From assembly GCA_026645875.1 (NCBI GenBank), contig JAPKMQ010000005.1, positions 1 through 36,241 of the forward strand: 36,241 nt of DNA. The letters are read 5' to 3'. This DNA is from Longilinea sp. (GTDB lineage Bacteria; Chloroflexota; Anaerolineae; Anaerolineales; Anaerolineaceae). Position numbers and translations under genes: made by a program. Position 1 is the first letter of the stretch. Each line of letters begins with the position of its first letter. Below, one piece after another: positions 1 to 8,851 of the stretch. The notes under the pieces were generated by a model. That model was given only the letters and a program-made list of their open reading frames with translations. It searched no databases and was not told the origin of the DNA.

Positions 1-759
1 GAAGACCGGCGAGGTGGTGGTGGTCAGCGCGTGCATCACGGCTTCGTTGCCGAAGATATCCTGGTAACTCAGCGACCCGGTGATCGAATACAGCGCTGCC
101 AGCCCAACCATCATGAACATATCGCCGACGCGGGTGGTCAAAAAGGCCTTTACCGCAGCCTTGCGGGCCGAATCCTTGGCGTACCAGAAACCAATCAACA
201 GGTACGAACACAGGCCCATAATTTCCCAACCCACAAACAGCGTCAGCAGGTTATCGCTTACTACCAGCAGGAACATTGCAAAGGCAAACAGGCTGATCAA
301 CGCAAAGAAGCGCGCGTACATCGGCTCGATGGACATCACCTTGTGGCTGCCGTGCGCGTTTTTGACCGTCGCGCCGTGTGGCGGTAGGCCAGGCACATCG
401 TGATCGCCCTTCGGCTGCCCAAAATTGTGATACCCAACACTATAAAGAAAGATCATCAAGATCGTCCAGGCAACGAAGAACAGCGTCACCGCTGAAAGCG
501 GATCGATTTGAACGCCAATCTTCAGCCAGGTGTCCGCAGTTGGAAGCCAGTTGACGGTTGATCCGATCGGATGCTCGCTTAGGCCTTCAATGCCAATCAC
601 CCGGAAGAACACCACCATGCTGACCACGAAGGAAAGCCCCGCCCCGCCAAGGGCAATGGCGGTGCTCAGCCCGTTGCGGCGGTTGGCGCCCAGTACGATC
701 ACTGCGAATGCCAATAGCGGCGGCAGGGGAATAAGCCAAAGGAGGAGTTGTGTATTCAT
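1..759 (-). CDS. nuoL: NADH-quinone oxidoreductase subunit L (partial, 3' end outside window)
   Basis: Manual minus-strand translation from ATG at 759 gives MNTQLLLWLIPLPPLLAF...VGWEIMGLCSYLLIGFWYAKDSARKAAVKAFLTTRVGDMFMMVG, the NuoL signature. It runs open to the window edge, so it is absent from the ORF track. Confidence 0.93.
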   Translation of the reverse strand, partial: MNTQLLLWLIPLPPLLAFAVIVLGANRRNGLSTAIALGGAGLSFVVSMVVFFRVIGIEGLSEHPIGSTVNWLPTADTWLKIGVQIDPLSAVTLFFVAWTILMIFLYSVGYHNFGQPKGDHDVPGLPPHGATVKNAHGSHKVMSIEPMYARFFALISLFAFAMFLLVVSDNLLTLFVGWEIMGLCSYLLIGFWYAKDSARKAAVKAFLTTRVGDMFMMVGLAALYSITGSLSYQDIFGNEAVMHALTTTTSPVF

Positions 760-778
760 AGGATGTGAGCGTCCTCCC

Positions 779-1099
779 TTATCCCTTAAGTTCGTCCAGG
801 TCGCTGGCGATGATATTCTGTCGCTTGCGGTATGCAGAGATAATCAGCGCCAAACCAACAGCTGTTTCCGCAGCGGCCACCGCAAAAATAATGGCAGCAA
901 AAACCAGCGGACTCATTTGTGGCGCCTGGCGCACCTGGGCGTAATAATGCCAGAATGCCAGCAGGTTAATCGTGCAGCTATTCAACATTAACTCCACGCC
1001 CATCAGAATGGCCACCGAATTCTTGCGTGAAAGCACACCGTACAGGCCGATGCAAAAGAGTGCCGCCGAGAAAATCAGGTACCAGGATAACGGGATCAT
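779..1099 (-). CDS. nuoK: NADH-quinone oxidoreductase subunit K
   Basis: 106 aa with GVLSRKNSVAILMGVELMLNSCTINLLAF; overlaps nuoJ by ATGA. Confidence 0.95.
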   Translation of the reverse strand: MIPLSWYLIFSAALFCIGLYGVLSRKNSVAILMGVELMLNSCTINLLAFWHYYAQVRQAPQMSPLVFAAIIFAVAAAETAVGLALIISAYRKRQNIIASDLDELKG

Positions 1100-1626
1100 G
1101 ACCGGCTCCTTTTGATGTCGGCGGTCAGGAAGATCGCCGCGACCAGTGCAGCCAGCAATAGCACCGACGCCACCTCAAACGGGATCAGGAAACCCATCGG
1201 ATCGACCAGCGCCAGCCCGAGCATTTGTATGTTCTCACCGTTCACGGCTGGAATCTCCTGCAGGACCGTCTGGGCTTTATCCCAGGTCAGCAGGATAGCG
1301 CTGGTGCCCGCGAACAGAATCAGGCTGCCCACCAGCGCCAGCCCCCACCCTCGGTTAGACTGTGGGCCGACATCTTCCATGACGTTGCGCGTCATCATCA
1401 CAGCGAAGATGATCAACGTGGAAATAGCGCCGATATACACCAACACTTGCACCACGGCATAAAAACCGGACTGCAGTGTGGCATACACCATCGCCACGCC
1501 CATCAACGATAGCACCAACCACAGGGCGGCGTGCATGATTTTGCGCGTCATCACCACCAGGCAGGCGGATACCAGGGTGATGGCGGCGATGATCAGAAAA
1601 ACAATTTGCAAAGTTGTCATCCTCAC
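1096..1626 (-). CDS. nuoJ: NADH-quinone oxidoreductase subunit J
   Basis: 176 aa with HAALWLVLSLMGVAMVYATLQSGFYAVVQVLVYIGAISTLIIFAVMMTRN. Confidence 0.94.
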   Translation of the reverse strand: MRMTTLQIVFLIIAAITLVSACLVVMTRKIMHAALWLVLSLMGVAMVYATLQSGFYAVVQVLVYIGAISTLIIFAVMMTRNVMEDVGPQSNRGWGLALVGSLILFAGTSAILLTWDKAQTVLQEIPAVNGENIQMLGLALVDPMGFLIPFEVASVLLLAALVAAIFLTADIKRSRS

Positions 1627-2852
1627 GCTCCAGATCCAGGTTGCGAGAAGAAGTTCTCTGGCCGGGCTACCGGGCGCTCCTTGCCGCGCACATCCGGCCG
1701 TGGCCGGCGGGCCAGGTGCCTGCGCACGACCGTATCAGCGATCAAAAGGATCGCAATATTCACGACGAACATGATCCCCGTGCGCACCCAGGCAAGCGCC
1801 CCGGCCATCACCAGCGTCTTTTCAAGGAGCGCGGTGACCACCACCAGGATCAAAATGACCGGCGTCAACACCTTCCAGGTGAAATCCATCATTTGGTCGA
1901 TGCGGAAGCGTGGCAGGGAAGCGCGCTCAATGATGATGAACGAATTGACCAGGCTGGTTTTAATCACCAGGTAGACAAACCCGAGCAGCGGGTAGGTTTC
2001 GGCTCCCGGTCCGCGCCACCCGCCCAGGAAAATCACCGCAACCAGCAGCGAAATCGTGAAGGAGTGCAAAAAATCGGCCACAAAGAACATGCCGAATTTC
2101 AAACCGGAGTATTCAATATTGAAACCAGCCACCAGTTCCGATTCCGCTTCGGTCAGGTCAAAGGGCGCGCGCCCCACTTCCGCGATGGAGGTGATCAGGA
2201 AAATGAGCGCTGCCAGCGGTGTATACAACACATACCAGATATCCTGCTTGACGACAATCTGGGTCATGCTCAGCGAACCGGAAAGCATGACCGGGATCAG
2301 CAGCGACAGCACCATCGGCACTTCATACGAAATCAATTGAGCCGCCGCGCGGAAAGCGCCCAACAAGGCATATTTGTTGTTCGACCCCCAGCCGGCCATC
2401 AAAATGCCCATCTCGCCCAACGAACCGACTGCAATAATGTAAAGGAGACCTACATTTAGATTGACGCCGTAAACCGTGATCGCCAGGGGAACCACCGCCC
2501 ACACCATCAACACCGCCGCCACCGTCAGGATCGGCGACAGATTGTACGGGACCTTATCCGCGCCGGACGGCGTGATGTATTCCTTGGTGAAGATCTTCAG
2601 CATATCAGCGACGGACTGAAAAATGCCCCACGGGCCCAAACGGTTGGGGCCCAGGCGGTCCTGCACGCGGCCGATCATCTTCCGTTCCAACCAGATCAAA
2701 AACAGCACAAACAGCAGCGACCCGGTAGCCAGGATGGCCGCCCCCAACGCAAAGCCGATGGCCTGCGCAACCCCGGCCGGAATGCCGATGCCTGCCAGCA
2801 AATGGATCAACCAGTTGGCCAAAAAACCGTCAGGATCAGACCAAAATGTCAT
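1623..2852 (-). CDS. nuoH: NADH-quinone oxidoreductase subunit H
   Basis: 409 aa with ERKMIGRVQDRLGPNRLGPWGIFQSVADMLKIFTKE and RAPFDLTEAESELVAGFNIEYSGLKFGMFF. Confidence 0.96.
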   Translation of the reverse strand: MTFWSDPDGFLANWLIHLLAGIGIPAGVAQAIGFALGAAILATGSLLFVLFLIWLERKMIGRVQDRLGPNRLGPWGIFQSVADMLKIFTKEYITPSGADKVPYNLSPILTVAAVLMVWAVVPLAITVYGVNLNVGLLYIIAVGSLGEMGILMAGWGSNNKYALLGAFRAAAQLISYEVPMVLSLLIPVMLSGSLSMTQIVVKQDIWYVLYTPLAALIFLITSIAEVGRAPFDLTEAESELVAGFNIEYSGLKFGMFFVADFLHSFTISLLVAVIFLGGWRGPGAETYPLLGFVYLVIKTSLVNSFIIIERASLPRFRIDQMMDFTWKVLTPVILILVVVTALLEKTLVMAGALAWVRTGIMFVVNIAILLIADTVVRRHLARRPRPDVRGKERPVARPENFFSQPGSGA

Positions 2853-2873
2853 GTTTCCTCCAAAAAGACTGGG

Positions 2874-3230
2874 CTAGTGCCACTCTAACGCACCCTTCCG
2901 CCAGGCATATATCAGAGCGCCCAGGAGGATTAAGATGAACACAATCGCTTCCAGCACCCCAAAAAGGGTCATCTGGTTATATGCGACTGCCCACGGAAAG
3001 AGAAAGACAGTTTCAATATCAAACACGAGGAAAACCAGCGCAAAAACGTAATACTGGGCCTTGAATTGGATCCAGGAGTCGCCCACCGTTTCCATGCCGC
3101 ATTCGTAGGTCGCGTTTTTGATGGCGTTCGGTTTCTTCGGGGCCAGCAAACCGGCAATAAAAATCGCGGCTGCTGGAAGAAACAAAGACACCACCATGAA
3201 GATGCCTATATACAGCCAGTTACTGAGCAT
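2874..3230 (-). CDS. nuoA: NADH-quinone oxidoreductase subunit A
   Basis: KNATYECGMETVGDSWIQFKAQYYVFALVFLVFDIETVFLFPWA is typical NuoA. Start placed at MLSNWLYIG (3230) behind a GGGAG-like RBS rather than the ORF-track start 3251. Confidence 0.93.
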   Translation of the reverse strand: MLSNWLYIGIFMVVSLFLPAAAIFIAGLLAPKKPNAIKNATYECGMETVGDSWIQFKAQYYVFALVFLVFDIETVFLFPWAVAYNQMTLFGVLEAIVFILILLGALIYAWRKGALEWH

Positions 3231-3301
3231 AGACTCTCCCGTTGAGGTCAAAAATTATTTGGGGATATAAAGCGAAAAAACCTATATTAGAAGACGATTA
3301 G

Positions 3302-3330
3302 ATTTTATCAGCCGATTGGCGAGATGGCAA
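3302..3330 (-). promoter_or_regulatory. sigma70-like promoter of the nuoA cluster
   Basis: Minus strand TTGCCA-17 nt-TAAAAT, about 70 bp upstream of nuoA. Confidence 0.65.
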
Positions 3331-3360
3331 GTGAATCAGAAAAGAATTTATAAATTTGCC

Positions 3361-4092
3361 TTATTTGTCCAATTTATCTGGTACGCCAGCCGCTTTTCGC
3401 TTTGTTTGGCGAATATGCTCCAGCACAGCAGGCGTTCCCAGCGCGCACCCCGCCAGCAGGACGAGCGCGCCAAGGCTGCACAATGCCACGGCAGGCAAGC
3501 CCAAGAAGGACCTGGTATCAACAGTTAATGGCCGCGCAAGCATCAAAATCTGCGCCGTCTGGCCACCATCTGGCGGCGTAAAATGCATGTACATCCATAA
3601 AGTTCCCACCACCCTGGTATTGCCGGCTCCGGTTACCCGCCATTGAAAACTGGCAGGATGATCAGGTCCAAGGCGTTGGAAAATACTCCCCGCCGGATGG
3701 ACTTCCAAACCGGGCAGTTGCAGGCTGGCTTCAACACTGGTCTGCCAGCCTGCCAGGGGCGATGTTCCAACCAGACGGTTGCCCTGCTCCACCCGCAAGC
3801 GGAACATATCCTCGTTGCTGTTTTTCAATAGTGCCGGCACATCCAGCAGCAACGAATAATTGGCCGGAAGAATTACAACGCCATCGGATCCAGCCAGGGA
3901 CAGGTCATCCTCCCCTGCACTTGAAACGAGAAACCCCTGTCCAGGCGTCTCGAGTATCGTCAGCACGCGGCGGACAGGAGCAACGGCAAACACAATCAGC
4001 ACTACTGAGAGCGTACTGAGCGCCAGTCCTATCCATGCCCGAGCTTTGCTTATCGTTTTAGCCTGGGTAGTAGAAGGTAAATGGTTGTCCAA
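3361..4092 (-). CDS. hypothetical membrane-anchored protein (two predicted TM segments)
   Basis: 243 aa; hydrophobic segments near both termini flank a ~150 aa soluble region; no family recognised. Confidence 0.7.
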   Translation of the reverse strand: MDNHLPSTTQAKTISKARAWIGLALSTLSVVLIVFAVAPVRRVLTILETPGQGFLVSSAGEDDLSLAGSDGVVILPANYSLLLDVPALLKNSNEDMFRLRVEQGNRLVGTSPLAGWQTSVEASLQLPGLEVHPAGSIFQRLGPDHPASFQWRVTGAGNTRVVGTLWMYMHFTPPDGGQTAQILMLARPLTVDTRSFLGLPAVALCSLGALVLLAGCALGTPAVLEHIRQTKRKAAGVPDKLDK

Positions 4093-4141
4093 TGAGAAGC
4101 ACCGGGAAAGTCGATCGAGGCAAGGTCACCGGTTGGTTTCC

Positions 4142-4936
4142 CTAAATATACAAGTCGCGTTTGTTGTAGGTCCAGTAAGCGGCAGCAATGGACAGAATGA
4201 TAATCCCCGCAGCCAGCAATAAAAACTTGGCTTCAAATGCTCCGTTTCGGAAGAGTTCGACGGCGTCAAAATACTTGAACGGCGTGAAATAGCGCAGAAA
4301 ACCCAGCTTCTCCTGCATGGTAGAGATCACCGACATGAAGTATGTGATCAGGATGATGGCCACGGCGGTGGAACTGGACAGCTTGTAGCGCTTCATCGCA
4401 CAACCCAACAGCAGCCCGACAGCCAGGAAGATCAACTCGATCATCAGCATGGCCTGCATCTCCAACGCCAGGTAATCGTAGAAAGCCTGGTCCGGGTTGT
4501 ATTGCTGGACTGCCAGGTAGGATACGCCCCAGGAGACCAGCACAAACAGGATGCAGTACACCAAAGCAGCCAGTGCTTTGGCGGTAATCACGCGGGAGCG
4601 GGAGACCGGCAGCACCAGCGAAAACTCAACCGTCTTGTCGCGTTCTTCCTTCGAGATGATATCGGTACCCCAGATGGCAGCAGCCATCGAACCCATCAAC
4701 CCAAAGTAAATAAACATGAGACCGTAAAAACCGCTCAACGTGGTCAGGTTAAAAGCCCGCATATTAAAGGCGTCCAGCATTCCCTCGGGCATGGCGTCCA
4801 ACAGTGCCAACATATTCGGGTCGCCCACGAAGGCGGAGAATTTGGCTGCAGCGATCATGATAAAAATCGAAATAACCGCGCTCCAGATGAGCAATGATTT
4901 TAGGTTGGCTTTCAGTTCGCGCAGGAAGATATTCAT
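4142..4936 (-). CDS. ABC transporter permease (ABC-2 type)
   Basis: 264 aa polytopic protein with SKEERDKTVEFSLVLPVSRSRVITAKALAALVYC; downstream of an ABC ATPase. Confidence 0.85.
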   Translation of the reverse strand: MNIFLRELKANLKSLLIWSAVISIFIMIAAAKFSAFVGDPNMLALLDAMPEGMLDAFNMRAFNLTTLSGFYGLMFIYFGLMGSMAAAIWGTDIISKEERDKTVEFSLVLPVSRSRVITAKALAALVYCILFVLVSWGVSYLAVQQYNPDQAFYDYLALEMQAMLMIELIFLAVGLLLGCAMKRYKLSSSTAVAIILITYFMSVISTMQEKLGFLRYFTPFKYFDAVELFRNGAFEAKFLLLAAGIIILSIAAAYWTYNKRDLYI

Positions 4937-4946
4937 TCTGCCCTCC

Positions 4947-5756
4947 TTACGACACCGCGTGAATATCGCGGCGCTTGTACAACCAGTAACTGGCCGCCAC
5001 CGAAATCAGCGTCACAGCCACATTGAGTAACACCAACGGCGTATCAAAGGCCTGATTCTGCACAATCGCGGCTGCGTCAAAATGCTTGAACGGCGTAATC
5101 AGCTCCAACTTGGCTTCGCCAAACACGCCGCTGAATGCACTCAGTACGTATGCGCCAAAACCCAGGCCCAGCGAATATGGCGTGACGCTGCGGATGCGCT
5201 TGACCAAAAGTGAGACCACCAGGCCAACGCTTAAGAAGAAAAGCTGAAAAGGCAGGATGCTGACCAGCAGCAGGAGCAACGGCGAAATCTCATACGCCCG
5301 TCCGTCGTTAAACAGAAGAATCGCGAGGAACGTGCTGGCCCAAACCACCAGGTCGGTGACGATCATGCTCGTCAAAACAGCCAGCAGCTTGCTGGTGAGA
5401 ATCCCCCAGCGGCTGACCGGCCGGGTGAGCAGAAAATCCGCAGTCAATTCAGCTTCTTCCACAGATACCAGACCAAAGCCATAGTTGCCAGCCTGGATGG
5501 AGAGGCAGAGCTGAACGAACAGGAAAATCAGGCTGAAAAAACCCAGGACGGTCGACATGTCCATACTATCCAGACCAAAAGCCGCTTTCATTTCCGGCGG
5601 AAATTTGGCCATCATCTGGTTCAGCAAGTCGGCATCTTTGGCAAACGCCGGGAAGATGGAGAAGAAGAACACGATGAGAAACGCCAGCGCCACCGACCAG
5701 GTGAACACGGATTTCCATCGAATGTGCAATTCATGCCGGTAGATGTTCGTATTCAT
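4947..5756 (-). CDS. ABC transporter permease (ABC-2 type), paralogous to the next gene
   Basis: 269 aa polytopic protein with EEAELTADFLLTRPVSRWGILTSKLLAV; C-terminal TPFKHFDA...ASYWLYKRRDI mirrors the neighbour. Confidence 0.85.
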   Translation of the reverse strand: MNTNIYRHELHIRWKSVFTWSVALAFLIVFFFSIFPAFAKDADLLNQMMAKFPPEMKAAFGLDSMDMSTVLGFFSLIFLFVQLCLSIQAGNYGFGLVSVEEAELTADFLLTRPVSRWGILTSKLLAVLTSMIVTDLVVWASTFLAILLFNDGRAYEISPLLLLLVSILPFQLFFLSVGLVVSLLVKRIRSVTPYSLGLGFGAYVLSAFSGVFGEAKLELITPFKHFDAAAIVQNQAFDTPLVLLNVAVTLISVAASYWLYKRRDIHAVS

Positions 5757-5765
5757 GGCGGCTGC

Positions 5766-6638
5766 CTATTCGTAGTAATGCATGAAAATTTCTTCCAGCG
5801 TCGGCTCTTCGATAGTCACATCCGTCACCTGCACGCCATTCAGGCGCTGCAGCACCGTGTTGATGTCGCCCTTGAAGAAGAAATTCACCGTCCCGTTTTC
5901 GGTTTGCAGGTTCGACGCTCCGGGGATTTGAACGAACGAGTTCCCCAGGCCCTCGGCCGTGACGCTGATTTTCTTATAGTTGTTTTGCTGGAGCGTGCGA
6001 ATGTTGGAAACCTCGACAATCCGACCTTCCCGGATGATCGCCACCCGGGTGCATAGACGCTGGACTTCGCCAAGAATGTGCGATGAGAAAAACACCGTCA
6101 CGCCGCGCCGGTTCTCTTCGCGGATCAGATCAAAGAACTTGCGCTGCATCAGCGGATCGAGGCCGCTAGTCGGCTCATCCAGGAAAAGCAATTTCGGACT
6201 ATGCAGCAAACCCTGCACGATGCCCACCTTTTTCTTATTTCCGTAGGAAAGGTCGCTGATCCGTCGGTTGAGTTCCAGCTCCATCAGATCTGATAGTTCT
6301 TTCATGCGTTGCGTGCAATCGCGGTCAAAAAAACTGGCCGAATACTTAAGAAGGTCGATCACCCGCATGCCTTCATAATAGAAGACCTCTGAGGGCAGAT
6401 AGCCTATGTCCCTGCGAATTTCCGGCCCGTGCGTGGTGACGTCTTTGCCAAAGATCCTGGCGCTGCCGCTGGTAGGGTGGATGAGCGACAAAAGCAGGCG
6501 GATGGTGGTCGATTTCCCTGCCCCATTTGGCCCAATGAAACCAAAGATCTCCCCCTCTTCTTCCGCAAATGACACATCCACGATGCCCCGGGATTTTCCG
6601 TAATACTTGGTCAGTTTTTCAACTTCGATAATGCTCAT
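5766..6638 (-). CDS. ABC transporter ATP-binding protein
   Basis: Walker A GPNGAGKST, signature-like LSYGNKKKVGIVQGLL, Walker B LLFLDEPTSGLDP. Start placed at MSIIEVEKLTKYYG (6638) with AGGAG upstream; the ORF track starts at 6698. Confidence 0.95.
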   Translation of the reverse strand: MSIIEVEKLTKYYGKSRGIVDVSFAEEEGEIFGFIGPNGAGKSTTIRLLLSLIHPTSGSARIFGKDVTTHGPEIRRDIGYLPSEVFYYEGMRVIDLLKYSASFFDRDCTQRMKELSDLMELELNRRISDLSYGNKKKVGIVQGLLHSPKLLFLDEPTSGLDPLMQRKFFDLIREENRRGVTVFFSSHILGEVQRLCTRVAIIREGRIVEVSNIRTLQQNNYKKISVTAEGLGNSFVQIPGASNLQTENGTVNFFFKGDINTVLQRLNGVQVTDVTIEEPTLEEIFMHYYE

Positions 6639-6774
6639 TGAATTGCTCCTGAACAGGAATGGAAACACGCGAAGATGGGCCGAAAATAAAATGCGCACCC
6701 GCTAAACGAGAAACGCAATTATCATATTACGTCAATAATACTCGCCTGTACAGTCACTATTGGTGAATTTCGGG

Positions 6775-6807
6775 AAAAAAGCGGTTGCTGCTCTTCGCAA
6801 CAACCGC
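6775..6807 (-). terminator. Rho-independent terminator
   Basis: Minus strand GCGGTTGTTG-CGAAGAG-CAGCAACCGC followed by TTTTTT, ~30 bp after the stop at 6839. Confidence 0.88.
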
Positions 6808-6838
6808 CAGGATGAATAGGCTTCAATCTGCCAATCCA

Positions 6839-7465
6839 TCAACCGATAAACACTTCCACCTCTTCATCTTCCTTCTCGGAGACATGCACGTGAATAGGCT
6901 CGTCGCTTTTGAGCACCTCATTGATCATCAGGATCGACTCGCGTTGATCGCGCACGTCAGCGGGCATATACCGGCCGAACGTGTTGAACACCCAGGGCAA
7001 AATGCCCAAAGGCAGCGGCACGCTGATGGAAACCTTTTGAATGCGGTCGCCTTTCTTTTCACGCACGCGCACGTGCACCCACTTCATATTCCAGAAGGCA
7101 TAGATACCCAGCACGCCGATCAGGAACGGAATCCAGGATAACCAGAAGCCCCAACCAAAACCGCCCCGGTCGTATGCCTGGTAAATCCACAAGCCAGCAA
7201 AGCCCGTTAGAATCAGGAACAATGTGAGCGGGATCCAGTTCCAGCGCCGCCAGGCCTTCATGCGCTTCAATTCCTCCGGATCAATCGATGGGACGGATTC
7301 CACGCCCATGTCAATCGTCACCTCTGCCGGCTCAGGTTCGGGTACGGTCACCTGAGGTTGCGTCTCCGGTTGCGATTCCAACGCCGCCAGTAGCCGGTTA
7401 CCTTCATCAACGCTTAACTCGCCGCGCGCCACTCGATTGAGTATTTCGATCTTTTCAGTGCTCAT
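6839..7465 (-). CDS. membrane protein with N-terminal SHOCT-like/YvlB-LiaX-type helical motif
   Basis: 208 aa; N-term STEKIEILNRVARGELSVDEGNRLLAALE then two TM segments. Confidence 0.7.
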   Translation of the reverse strand: MSTEKIEILNRVARGELSVDEGNRLLAALESQPETQPQVTVPEPEPAEVTIDMGVESVPSIDPEELKRMKAWRRWNWIPLTLFLILTGFAGLWIYQAYDRGGFGWGFWLSWIPFLIGVLGIYAFWNMKWVHVRVREKKGDRIQKVSISVPLPLGILPWVFNTFGRYMPADVRDQRESILMINEVLKSDEPIHVHVSEKEDEEVEVFIG

Positions 7466-7511
7466 GCTCTATCCAATCTCCAGGTATCCACGCATCAGGA
7501 CACAATCCATT

Positions 7512-8813
7512 TTACTGGTTTTTGCCTTCCAATGCATCCAGCAGGTTAACGGCCTCTTCGGTTGAAATCTTCTGTTCCGCCAGCATCTGCAAAATCAACC
7601 GGCGTTCTTCCTCGCTGACCCTGGCCTGAGGTGCATGAGCCGGATTGGACGGCTTGACCGGTTCCACGGGCACCGACGGCATGGGCGGCACAGGCGGCTG
7701 CGGCGCTTCGAAACCGACGCGGAACGTGCGGCCGCGGGTTTTCTCCTCCACCCGGCGCATGGCTGCCTGGATGCGCTCTTCGATCTCGCGGGAGGCAGTC
7801 TCGGCCTGGCGCGTGGCGCGCTCGACGGCGTCCTGAACTGTATGAGAGAGGCCATCCACATCCACCTTCACCCCGGCAAAGTCAAACCCGCTGCCTTCTT
7901 TGTGCGTCTGTGGGCTGCCATCAGTGACCTGCACATCGCCGCCGGCCGTAATTTGAACAGGGGTCGTGCCGTCGCCCAGCGAAAAGTCAAACACAAACAT
8001 CTCCACGCGCTCATTCCAGCCGCCCACGCGCATCAGGATATCGCGCCCGCCGCTGGTGATGTGCATCCTGGCGTGAGCCTGAGCCGGCAAGTGCAGGTCC
8101 ACGTCGCCACCGGCGCTCAATTCCACCGCATCGGGCGACAGCTCATCCAGACGGATGTCCAAATCACCGCCGGCCATGGCTTTGAGTCCGCTGCTCTTGA
8201 CGCGCAGGCTCAAATCGCCGCCAACCGTCACCGAGGAAATGCGTGCGTGCAGGTTTTCACCGTCCAGGTCGCCGCCAATATTGGAAACGGAGAAATCGCC
8301 CTCGATATGGTTAGCCGAGCAATCGCCGCCCACGTTGATCAATTTCAACGATCCCAGGTTTTCGGCGTCCATGTCACCGCCAACGTGGCTGATCTCGACG
8401 GCACCCGGGATGCGCGACACCGAGCAATCTCCACCAACCGCGACCACCTTCAGGGATGAAACCTTCCTGGCATCCAGGTCACCTCCGATCGATTCCACCT
8501 GGATCTCCCCCAGGTTGACCAGGTCCAGGTCGCCGCCAACGGCGCGCACACTCAACTGCCCGGTCAGGTCCTGGACCTCCGCATCGCCTTCGACTTTGCG
8601 CACGAAGATCGAAACACCCGCGGGTACCTGGATTTCCAGGTCGCCAAGCGATTTCAGGATCACCCGATCGTCGCTGGTGGTAACTTGCAAATCGCTTTCC
8701 CGTAAAACAGCAGCCTGAATCTCCGCTTGATCCCAACCGCGCAGATCGAGGTCGCCTTCAACCGTCAATTCGAGTTGTTTGTCGATCGAAATCGAAACAT
8801 TCTGTGTGAACAT
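7512..8813 (-). CDS. DUF4097-like beta-solenoid protein with C-terminal SHOCT-like motif (LiaX/YvlB-like)
   Basis: 433 aa; about nine GGD-initiated 17-20 aa repeats; C-term SEEERRLILQMLAEQKISTEEAVNLLDALEGK. Confidence 0.75.
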   Translation of the reverse strand: MFTQNVSISIDKQLELTVEGDLDLRGWDQAEIQAAVLRESDLQVTTSDDRVILKSLGDLEIQVPAGVSIFVRKVEGDAEVQDLTGQLSVRAVGGDLDLVNLGEIQVESIGGDLDARKVSSLKVVAVGGDCSVSRIPGAVEISHVGGDMDAENLGSLKLINVGGDCSANHIEGDFSVSNIGGDLDGENLHARISSVTVGGDLSLRVKSSGLKAMAGGDLDIRLDELSPDAVELSAGGDVDLHLPAQAHARMHITSGGRDILMRVGGWNERVEMFVFDFSLGDGTTPVQITAGGDVQVTDGSPQTHKEGSGFDFAGVKVDVDGLSHTVQDAVERATRQAETASREIEERIQAAMRRVEEKTRGRTFRVGFEAPQPPVPPMPSVPVEPVKPSNPAHAPQARVSEEERRLILQMLAEQKISTEEAVNLLDALEGKNQ

Positions 8814-8851
8814 GGTTATCTCTCCTATCTGTATTATATTCTACTGATATT

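Noticed and set aside
1614-2459. 281-aa plus-strand ORF antisense to nuoH
   Set aside because: Low-complexity H/Q/R/D-rich translation, typical of antisense to a membrane protein.
6699-6774. Possible promoter for the ABC ATPase (TATTAT / TTGACG elements)
   Set aside because: Candidate -35/-10 boxes are not correctly spaced; a promoter is likely here but cannot be placed reliably.
7635-8459. 274-aa plus-strand ORF opposite the GGD-repeat gene
   Set aside because: Antisense reading of a repetitive GC-rich gene; the apparent repeats mirror the GGD codons on the other strand.
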